From an uncultured Clostridia bacterium (lineage in GTDB: Bacteria; Bacillota; Clostridia; Christensenellales; Borkfalkiaceae): a stretch of 5,667 nucleotides of DNA. Shown here in pieces: positions 1 to 4,184 of the stretch. Below the pieces are notes generated by a model. The model ran no database searches, was not told the origin of the DNA, and saw only the letters and a list, made by a program, of their open reading frames with translations. The stretch covers positions 1 to 5,667 of the forward strand of contig CANPYD010000071.1 of the NCBI GenBank assembly GCA_947587775.1. Direction: 5' to 3'. The number at the start of each line of letters is the position of its first letter. Position 1 is the first letter of the stretch. Made by a program: the position numbers and the translations under genes.

Positions 1-429
1 CCCTGACGCAGGGGGAGGGCAAGGAGCGCACTCCGTTCCTCGGGATTCTTCGCTACGCTCAGAATGACGCGCTATTCTTGGCTCCCCTGTAGGGGAGCTG
101 TCACCGCAGGTGACTGAGGGGTTTTCAAAAACCCTATCCCCCGCTGCGCGGGTACTTCCCCTAAGAGGGGAAGCAAGGGGCGGGACTGCGCGGGTACTTC
201 CCCTGAGAGGGGAAGCAAGGGGGTGTGTCGGATCTCCATGATAGAGCAGAAGTTTCGTCTCCTCGTTGCCGTAGTGCAGACCCTTCGCGCTCACCATTTC
301 GGTGAAAGTGAGCCCCGCGCCGAGAGAGGCGCACATCCTGCGGAAGGGCTCGTTCGTATATCCCGCCATGGGTGCCAGAAAGACGTTGTTCGGGCATACC
401 ATGCCCGCGATGTCAAGCGCGCGTATCAT
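1..429 (-). CDS. dusB: DusB-type tRNA dihydrouridine synthase, N-terminal part only, running into repeats and off the window edge
   Basis: DusB enzymes are FMN-dependent TIM-barrel proteins that reduce uridines in the tRNA D-loop using NADPH. From the ATG at 427-429 the frame reads MIRALDIAGMVCPNN, then LAPMAGYTNEPFR (the FMN-binding APMAG motif at residues 19-23), then TEMVSAKGLHYGNEET around residues 43-58. These match the start of DusB well. This start overlaps the mazG stop by 17 nt; a second in-frame ATG at 400-402 would remove nine residues that look like the usual DusB lead-in. Homology ends near residue 66 (about position 232), just where the family expects the P-x-x-x-Q-x-F-G stretch. 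From 223 leftward the frame enters repeats B, B, A and C and stays open to base 1, adding about 77 repeat-derived residues (for example PLASPLRGSTRA and HSERSEESR). Full DusB is about 320 residues, so the catalytic Cys and the C-terminal half are missing from view. It is either a pseudogene or a gene with a large in-frame insertion that resumes outside the window. Identification is firm; functional status is unknown. Confidence 0.8.
   Translation of the reverse strand, partial: MIRALDIAGMVCPNNVFLAPMAGYTNEPFRRMCASLGAGLTFTEMVSAKGLHYGNEETKLLLYHGDPTHPLASPLRGSTRAVPPLASPLRGSTRAAGDRVFENPSVTCGDSSPTGEPRIARHSERSEESRGTECAPCPPPASG
41..71 (-). repeat. Repeat module C, copy 1
   Basis: Minus-strand sequence CGTCATTCTGAGCGTAGCGA followed by AGAATCCC. 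It folds as ATTCT / GA / GC-GTA-GC / GA / AGAAT: five outer pairs, tandem G-A mismatches, and a GTA triloop closed by GC pairs. The same module occurs twice between spoVT and the flippase gene. Its translation gives HSERSEESR, a peptide I recall as a frequent spurious product of this kind of dispersed repeat. Bases 1-40, beyond it, are GC-rich and unassigned. Confidence 0.8.
78..125 (-). repeat. Repeat module A, copy 1
   Basis: Read on the minus strand it is AAAACCCCTCAGTCACCTGC followed by GGTGACAGCTCCCC and then GGGGAGCCAA. It contains two hairpins: GTCACC-tgc-GGTGAC, and GCTCCCC with GGGGAGC. It differs from copy 3 (4074-4122) only by one missing A in the second loop. It lies inside the open frame that continues from dusB. 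Confidence 0.85.
125..180 (-). repeat. Repeat module B, full copy 1
   Basis: Minus-strand order: CCCCTTGCTTCCCCTCTTAG, GGGAAGTACCCGCGCAGCGG, then GGGATAGGGTTTTTGAAAA. It contains two hairpins, CTTCCCCT-ctt-AGGGGAAG and CCCGC-gca-GCGGG. It matches the copy at 4005-4064 over essentially its whole length with one extra T, in opposite chromosomal orientation. It runs directly into module A, sharing the terminal A residues. Confidence 0.85.
186..223 (-). repeat. Repeat module B, partial copy at the dusB break
   Basis: Contains the first hairpin of module B (CTTCCCCT/AGGGGAAG, with ctc in place of ctt in the loop) and the GTACCCGCGCAG that follows, then stops and the full copy begins. Its outer edge at 223/224 is where DusB-like coding sequence ends, so it marks the insertion junction. 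Confidence 0.8.
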
Positions 430-1816
430 CTTTTGCCCGCCGATAGTATTCGTCTTTTTCTTCGGGAGAAAGGGCGTTCATGTCCTTTCCGTCCGCAAGC
501 ACGAGCCGCTCGTAGGCGGTAAAGCGCGCCTGCATCTTCTTCACGGTATCGAGGAGCGCCATCTCGCAGTCGGCGCCCGCCGCTCTGCCGAGCTCCACCG
601 TGCAGAAGAGCACATCGCCGAGCTCTTCCGCGATATGGGCACCGTCCCCTTCCTTCACCGCCTCTTTGAGCTCATGGTACTCCTCGCGGAATTTCTTTTC
701 GAAATTTTCGAAGGTCGCCGCGTCCCAGCCCCCCTTTTCCGTCCGCTTTGCAATCTTTTGGGCGCGGAGAAGCGCGGGAAAACAGGCGGGAACATCGTTT
801 ACCGCGTCGGAATAGGTATGCTGGTGCTTTTCGGTCATCTTGTTCTTCTCCCAGACGGAGAGCGCGCCGTCCGCCGTCGCCGCCCTGTCCTCGCCGAACA
901 CATGGGTATGGCGGGTGATGAGCTTTGTGCACAGCCCGGTCAGCATATCCGCGACCGTGAAATCCCCCTTTTCTTCCTCGATCAGGGTATGGAAGAGGGA
1001 CTGCATCAAGACGTCGCCCGCTTCCTCGCACATGCGGTCGGGGTCCCTTTGGTCGATCGCGTCGACGAGCTCATAGGCCTCTTCGATGGCGTTGATGCGG
1101 ATGCTCTCATGCGTCTGCACTCTGTCCCACGGACAGCCGTCGGGGGCGCGGAGCCGTTTCAGGATCGCGACAACGTCCTCGAAACCGAACCGCTTCTTGG
1201 TCAAAAGGGGCTGTTTCGGAAGGACGATCCCGGTCATGGGTGCCACCTTTTCCCTGTCGATCTCAAAGAGCGGCATCTTTTTCGCCTTCCCGTCTTTGAT
1301 AAGGAACACGGGCGTTTCGTCGCCGTACCGCTCCGCAAGGCAGAGTTTGACGTCCCCGATGTTGTCTTCGGTGAGGTCATAGACGACGAGGGGAAGCGCA
1401 AGATCGCTGCTTCCGACGGAGAAGGCGGAGACCGCCGTAAAATCCCCCCCGACGGACGCAAGCGCGGCAAAAGCGCTCGCCTTGGATCTGCCGTCGAGAA
1501 GGGTCACGCCGCGGCTTCTGAGAAGGATCTGTGCACAGGCGTCCTCGCCCGCGCTCCCGTCCACGACGTAACAGACATTCTTCTCTTTGCCCCGCCGCTT
1601 CACTTCCGCGGCGAGCTTTTTTGCGAGCGTATCGTAATTTCTGCTCTTTTCATAGAGAAAATCAAGCGTTTCAAACGGGATCGTTTCGCTTCTCAAACTC
1701 CTGACGCACGCGATCCCTCCCGTGCGCACGAGCACTTCGTCCGCTTCCCTGAGCGCTTTGAGCGCCGACAGGGTGAGCTCGCCCTCTTTGATTCCCGACC
1801 CGATCACCGTGATCAT
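413..1816 (-). CDS. mazG: YabN-type MazG: methylase-like N-terminal domain plus nucleoside triphosphate pyrophosphohydrolase
   Basis: This 467-residue protein is expected to be a cytosolic enzyme hydrolysing (d)NTPs to NMPs plus PPi, clearing aberrant nucleotides. Residues 1 to about 195 resemble the tetrapyrrole-methylase-like domain of B. subtilis YabN; the expected glycine-rich SAM loop is altered to GSGIKEGELT, so methyl transfer is doubtful. The first MazG domain covers about 211-325, with PDGCPW at 225-230 and QTHES at 234-238. Its metal-binding acidic residues are E245, E246 and E249, followed by E264, E265 and D268. It ends with the RHTHVFG motif. The second MazG domain covers about 335-445, with E378, E379 and E382 and then EELGD at 397-401. 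Both metal sites look intact. The start is the ATG at 1814-1816, with AAGGGG seven bases upstream as ribosome binding site. It follows the flippase gene as yabN follows yabM, and its stop overlaps the dusB start. The precise substrate cannot be read from sequence. Confidence 0.93.
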   Translation of the reverse strand: MITVIGSGIKEGELTLSALKALREADEVLVRTGGIACVRSLRSETIPFETLDFLYEKSRNYDTLAKKLAAEVKRRGKEKNVCYVVDGSAGEDACAQILLRSRGVTLLDGRSKASAFAALASVGGDFTAVSAFSVGSSDLALPLVVYDLTEDNIGDVKLCLAERYGDETPVFLIKDGKAKKMPLFEIDREKVAPMTGIVLPKQPLLTKKRFGFEDVVAILKRLRAPDGCPWDRVQTHESIRINAIEEAYELVDAIDQRDPDRMCEEAGDVLMQSLFHTLIEEEKGDFTVADMLTGLCTKLITRHTHVFGEDRAATADGALSVWEKNKMTEKHQHTYSDAVNDVPACFPALLRAQKIAKRTEKGGWDAATFENFEKKFREEYHELKEAVKEGDGAHIAEELGDVLFCTVELGRAAGADCEMALLDTVKKMQARFTAYERLVLADGKDMNALSPEEKDEYYRRAKDDTRA

Positions 1817-3110
1817 ACTGTTTCCCCTTCTTTTTTCTTACAGTATACATCAGATCGAGAAAAAAAGCAACCGGAAAGCATACGCTCTCGGCGATCGCCG
1901 CTCCCATGATGCCGAGCCGCCCGATCAGAAGAACTTGCAGGCATAATTTCACGGACACGGCGATCCCCATGGAGAGTGCGGCGCCTCTTGCCCTGCCCAT
2001 GCCCGTGAGGGACGCCGAGAGGGTGTCCGCGCCCGCGAGAAAGGCGGAGGAGAGTGCAAGCAATCGCAAGAGGGTGACGAGCGTACCTCTGTCCCCCGCC
2101 GAGAGGGCGGGATAGAGGAGCGAAACGACGGGACGGGCAAAAAGAGCAAGCGCCGCGGAGAGAGGTACGGAGAGGAGCAGGGTGAGGGAGAGCGCATACA
2201 TCGCCCTGTGCCTTCCCCCCTCTTCATCCCCGCCCGAGACGCTCTGCGAGACGGCGGGTACCGTCGCCGCGACGATGCCGCAGCAGAGGGTCGCGGGGAG
2301 CGCAGAAAGGGACGCCGCCGCGCCCGACAGGAGCCCGTACAGGGAGACTGCGCGCGGGGAGACGCGGGAAAGCAGCCGCACCACGACGACGCTGTCCGCC
2401 ATGCGCGAAAGGGGCAAAAGGGCCGCCGCCGCCATTACGGGGAGCGCCGCCCATAAAACGGAGAAGGAAGAGCGCTCCCGCAGGAGCAGGCTCGCTCTCC
2501 TCGTGCCGCGGAAGCGCATCGCGAGATAAAACAGGGCAAAAAGTTCGGAGAGGGTCACCGCAAAGAGGGCGCACTGTGCCGCTTCGGCGGGAGAATTTGC
2601 AAGGCGGGAGAGGAAGAGCCCCGCCGCCGCCTTGACGAGCTGTTCCACGATCTCCGAAAATGCCGTGGGAGACATCTCCCCCCTGCCCTGAAAATATCCC
2701 CGCAGCGCCGCGATGAGGGCGACGAGAAAGACGGACGGCGCAAGGGCAAGATAGCAGCGCATGAGATCGTGCTCCCCCTGTACCGCGCTCATGAGAGGGG
2801 AGAGGGCGCACATCAGGAGAGACCCGACGGCGCCGAGCAGGGCAAAGAGGCGGAGCGCGCCGAAGATGGCACTCTCCCCGACGCCCCGCGCCCTGTCCCG
2901 TGCGATCATGCGGGCAAGCGCGGACGGGATCCCCGACGAGGAGAAGGTGAGAAGCAGCACAAAGAGGGGGTACGCCATCTGGTACAGCCCCGTCCCATAG
3001 CTGCCGAGCATGCCCGTGAGGGAGATGCGGTAGACGGCGCCGATCGCCTTCGCCGCAAACGCTCCCAGCGAGATCACCGCCGCGTTTTTCAGGAAATTCG
3101 CATGCTTCAT
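1671..3110 (-). CDS. SpoVB/YabM-like MOP-superfamily flippase (polysaccharide biosynthesis protein)
   Basis: Integral membrane protein of the MOP exporter superfamily (SpoVB, YabM, MurJ), whose members move lipid-linked cell-wall or polysaccharide precursors across the membrane. The N-terminus (KNAAVISLGAFAAKAIGAVYR) followed by SYGTGLYQMAYPLF and GIPSALARMIA is characteristic. So is RGYFQGRGEMSPTAFSEIVEQ around residues 127-147. I count about 12 hydrophobic segments over residues 11-421, against 14 in longer homologues such as the roughly 520-530 residue B. subtilis proteins. The normal frame gives 479 residues, but the last 52 (from residue 428) are hydrophilic, Arg/Gly-rich and simply the shadow of the first 146 bases of mazG in another frame. 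A -1 shift at the slippery site 1830-1836 would instead give 432 residues, ending RKKEGETV at a TGA (1813-1815) overlapping the mazG ATG. The ATG at 3108-3110 has no visible Shine-Dalgarno sequence, and repeat D lies just upstream. The spoVT-flippase-mazG order suggests the YabM counterpart, but the substrate is unknown. Confidence 0.9.
   Translation of the reverse strand: MKHANFLKNAAVISLGAFAAKAIGAVYRISLTGMLGSYGTGLYQMAYPLFVLLLTFSSSGIPSALARMIARDRARGVGESAIFGALRLFALLGAVGSLLMCALSPLMSAVQGEHDLMRCYLALAPSVFLVALIAALRGYFQGRGEMSPTAFSEIVEQLVKAAAGLFLSRLANSPAEAAQCALFAVTLSELFALFYLAMRFRGTRRASLLLRERSSFSVLWAALPVMAAAALLPLSRMADSVVVVRLLSRVSPRAVSLYGLLSGAAASLSALPATLCCGIVAATVPAVSQSVSGGDEEGGRHRAMYALSLTLLLSVPLSAALALFARPVVSLLYPALSAGDRGTLVTLLRLLALSSAFLAGADTLSASLTGMGRARGAALSMGIAVSVKLCLQVLLIGRLGIMGAAIAESVCFPVAFFLDLMYTVRKKKGKQYDHGDRVGNQRGRAHPVGAQSAQGSGRSARAHGRDRVRQEFEKRNDPV
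1830..1836 (-). other. Candidate -1 ribosomal frameshift heptamer A AAA AAG at the flippase 3' end
   Basis: The flippase codons 425-427 are AGA AAA AAG, so the heptamer A AAA AAG is in the exact phase for tandem -1 slippage, the same heptamer as in E. coli dnaX. After slippage the codons read GAA GGG GAA ACA GTA TGA, and that TGA forms an ATGA overlap with the mazG start. A second slippery-type run, T TTT TTT, lies in phase at 1860-1866 and leads to the same frame. A short inverted repeat GATCAC-G-GTGATC (1802-1814) lies 15 nt downstream, farther than usual stimulatory structures. The motif is plain in the sequence; its use is inference, and a one-base deletion in the A6 run (real or in the assembly) explains the pattern equally well. 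Confidence 0.4.
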
Positions 3111-3146
3111 TATGTAGGGGGCTCGGCGCCCGCTTCCCCCCCACCA

Positions 3147-3183
3147 CCGCCTGCGGCGGAGCCTCCCCCCGGAGGGGGTAGGC
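3147..3183. repeat. Repeat module D, palindromic, next to the flippase start
   Basis: CCGCC-tgc-GGCGG (3147-3159) followed by a C-run/G-run hairpin (about 3162-3183). The architecture parallels module A, with a TGC-loop hairpin followed by a C/G-run hairpin, but the stem bases differ in a paired way. It sits a few tens of bases upstream of the flippase start codon. Confidence 0.6.
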
Positions 3184-3208
3184 CTTTCCTCGTCGCTCCG
3201 CCCCCCCG

Positions 3209-3242
3209 CGTCATTCTGAGGGCGTAGCCCGAAGAATCCCGA
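3209..3242 (+). repeat. Repeat module C, copy 2
   Basis: CGTCATTCTGAG, GGCGTAGCCC, GAAGAATCCCGA. Compared with copy 1 it has GG added on one side and CC on the other side of the GTA loop, which lengthens the inner stem from GC/GC to GGGC/GCCC while keeping the G-A mismatches and outer stem. It faces copy 3 in inverted orientation. Confidence 0.8.
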
Positions 3243-3266
3243 CGATGAAAGTTCGGACTCCGCTCT

Positions 3267-3296
3267 TCGGGATCCTTCGCTACGCTCAGGATGACG
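3267..3296 (-). repeat. Repeat module C, copy 3
   Basis: Minus-strand CGTCATCCTGAGCGTAGCGA followed by AGGATCCCGA. The outer stem is ATCCT/AGGAT where copies 1 and 2 have ATTCT/AGAAT, a compensating pair change. Together with copy 2 and a 24-base spacer (3243-3266) it makes an 88-base inverted repeat. Beyond it, 3310-3324 carries a fragment resembling the GTGACTGAGGGG end of module A. Confidence 0.8.
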
Positions 3297-3335
3297 CCGC
3301 CCTGCCCTTGCGTGACTGAGGGGGTGTCACCCCGC

Positions 3336-3881
3336 TTATTCGAACTGGTTGGCGATGATGTCGGCCGTGAGGCGGGCGAGTTTGACGGCGTTGGACTCAA
3401 GCGTCGCCCCCTCCTCCGAACTGAGAAGGACGACCGCGCCGAGGCAATCTCCCCCGGTGATGATGGGAACGATCACCTCCGCCGTCGCCTGATAGTCGCT
3501 TCCCTCGGCGATGGGGAACACCTCTCCGCCCTCCGCCTTATTGGCAAGGTAACTCTGCCGCGCGTCGAGGATCTGCGTCACTTTTTCGGTGACCGTCTTC
3601 CCGAAAAGCGCCCGCTTGCCCGTGCCCGCCGCGGCGAGGACGGCGTCTGTATCGAGAATGGCGGCGAGATATCCGCTCTGCTCGCTCAAAGACTTTGCCG
3701 TGCCCTCCGCGAACCGCTCGAGCGAGGCGATCGGGGAGTACTTTTTGAGCATGAGCTCGTCGCGGTCGGTAAAGAGCTCCAGCGGATCCCCCTCGCGGAT
3801 GCGCAGCGTTCTCCTTATTTCCTTGGGGATGACGACCCGTCCGAGTTCGTCGATCCTTCTCACAATGCCTGTTGCTTTCAT
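3336..3881 (-). CDS. spoVT: Stage V sporulation protein T, AbrB-family transcription regulator
   Basis: SpoVT is a DNA-binding regulator that tunes sigma-G-dependent genes in the forespore and affects spore coat, cortex and germination properties. The protein is 181 residues, against about 178 in B. subtilis. Residues 1 to about 50 are a swapped-hairpin AbrB domain, with MKATGIVRRIDELGRVVIPKEIRR and LRIREGDPLELF as the diagnostic stretches. Residues from about 55 to 181 form the GAF-like domain (SGYLAAILDTDAVLAA, the EVIVPIITGGDCLGAVVLLS strand pair and a C-terminal helix). The ATG at 3879-3881 is preceded, eight bases upstream, by GGAGG (3890-3894), which fixes the start. A likely sigma-G promoter and an inverted repeat precede it (separate entries). 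The flippase gene follows after 225 bp of repeats. Nothing looks truncated or shifted. Confidence 0.96.
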   Translation of the reverse strand: MKATGIVRRIDELGRVVIPKEIRRTLRIREGDPLELFTDRDELMLKKYSPIASLERFAEGTAKSLSEQSGYLAAILDTDAVLAAAGTGKRALFGKTVTEKVTQILDARQSYLANKAEGGEVFPIAEGSDYQATAEVIVPIITGGDCLGAVVLLSSEEGATLESNAVKLARLTADIIANQFE

Positions 3882-3886
3882 ACAAA

Positions 3887-3919
3887 AAACCTCCGTATAC
3901 TTTCAATATGCGGAGGTTT
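3887..3919 (-). promoter_or_regulatory. Inverted repeat holding the spoVT ribosome binding site, followed by a U run
   Basis: Perfect 9-bp arms AAACCTCCG (3911-3919 on the minus strand) and CGGAGGTTT (3887-3895) enclose 15 bases that can add three more pairs after one mismatch. The 3' arm contains the spoVT Shine-Dalgarno GGAGG and runs into six T residues (3884-3889), so a transcript crossing both arms could form an intrinsic-terminator-like or SD-masking hairpin. The 5' arm lies between the -35 and -10 boxes of the predicted sigma-G promoter, so RNA started there would lack it. Alternatively this is a DNA operator, for instance for SpoVT autoregulation. The structure is seen; the role is inferred. 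Confidence 0.55.
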
Positions 3920-3932
3920 GAAATTTCTATAC
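3904..3932 (-). promoter_or_regulatory. Probable sigma-G (forespore) promoter of spoVT
   Basis: On the minus strand GTATA (3928-3932) and CATATTG (3904-3910) are separated by exactly 17 bases. The known sigma-G/sigma-F type pattern is roughly GHATR, 17-18 bases, CATHHTA; the -35 box matches fully and the -10 box at six of seven positions. Transcription would start near 3897-3898, about 16 bases before the spoVT ATG, leaving a very short leader that still includes GGAGG. B. subtilis spoVT is known to be sigma-G controlled, which supports the call. It is a pattern match only. Confidence 0.55.
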
Positions 3933-3952
3933 GGAATGCGTCGGTTATGACG

Positions 3953-3997
3953 AACCCCTCAGTCACCTGCGGTGACAGCTCCCCCACAAGGGGAGCC
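3953..3997 (+). repeat. Repeat module A, copy 2
   Basis: AACCCCTCAGTCACCTGCGG followed by TGACAGCTCCCCCACAAGGG and GAGCC. Both hairpins are kept; one loop base differs (CCCCCACAA instead of CCCCTACAA). It begins about 20 bases upstream of the predicted spoVT -35 box, so the repeats abut the promoter. Confidence 0.85.
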
Positions 3998-4004
3998 GAG
4001 GGTG

Positions 4005-4064
4005 CCCCCTTGCTTCCCCTCTTAGGGGAAGTACCCGCGCAGCGGGGGATAGGGTTTTGAAAAA
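4005..4064 (+). repeat. Repeat module B, copy 2
   Basis: Same two-hairpin unit as at 125-180 but on the opposite strand, nearly identical over about 58 bases. It is sandwiched between two module A copies (order A, B, A) in the gap between spoVT and the aminotransferase gene. Confidence 0.85.
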
Positions 4065-4073
4065 CTCGGCGAT

Positions 4074-4122
4074 AAAACCCCTCAGTCACCTGCGGTGACA
4101 GCTCCCCTACAAGGGGAGCCAA
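4074..4122 (+). repeat. Repeat module A, copy 3
   Basis: AAAACCCCTCAGTCACCTGC, GGTGACAGCTCCCC, TACAA, GGGGAGCCAA. It is the best match to copy 1. On the minus strand, GCTCCCC/GGGGAGC lies about 65 bases downstream of the aminotransferase stop and the module ends in four T residues, so it could weakly slow or end that transcript, but it is not a convincing intrinsic terminator. Confidence 0.85.
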
Positions 4123-4141
4123 GGGAACAGGGTACGAGGGC

Positions 4142-4178
4142 GCGTGACTGCTCCCCTCAAGGGGTGGGCAAGGGGCGG
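4142..4178 (+). repeat. Degenerate repeat fragment after the aminotransferase gene
   Basis: GCGTGACTGCTCCCCTCAAG followed by GGGTGGGCAAGGGG. It keeps a CCCC-tcaa-GGGG hairpin and a GTGACTG piece like that at 3310-3316, suggesting a decayed or recombined module A/B. It begins a few bases past the aminotransferase stop codon. Confidence 0.4.
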
Positions 4179-4184
4179 GCGAAA

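Noticed and set aside
161..397. Minus-strand 78-codon frame starting MPEQRLSGTHGG
   Set aside because: It is the dusB region read in the wrong frame; the neighbouring frame gives the clear APMAGYTN motif of DusB.
302..1909. Long plus-strand open frame of 535 codons opposite mazG
   Set aside because: It mirrors mazG codon usage in GC-rich DNA. The translation is Arg/His/Phe-rich with no family resemblance, and the opposite strand has clear MazG motifs.
2224..3147. Minus-strand 307-codon frame overlapping the flippase
   Set aside because: It is a shadow in another frame, Arg/Pro/Gly-rich and lacking membrane segments, while the true frame has MOP-family motifs.
3320..3335. Hairpin GGGGT-gac-ACCCC just after the spoVT stop as a terminator
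   Set aside because: The stem is only five pairs and no T run follows on the minus strand, so an intrinsic terminator is not supported.
3953..4122. Possible CRISPR array from the repeated A-B-A pattern
   Set aside because: Only two A copies on that side, separated by another repeat rather than unique spacers; no regular spacing and no cas genes.
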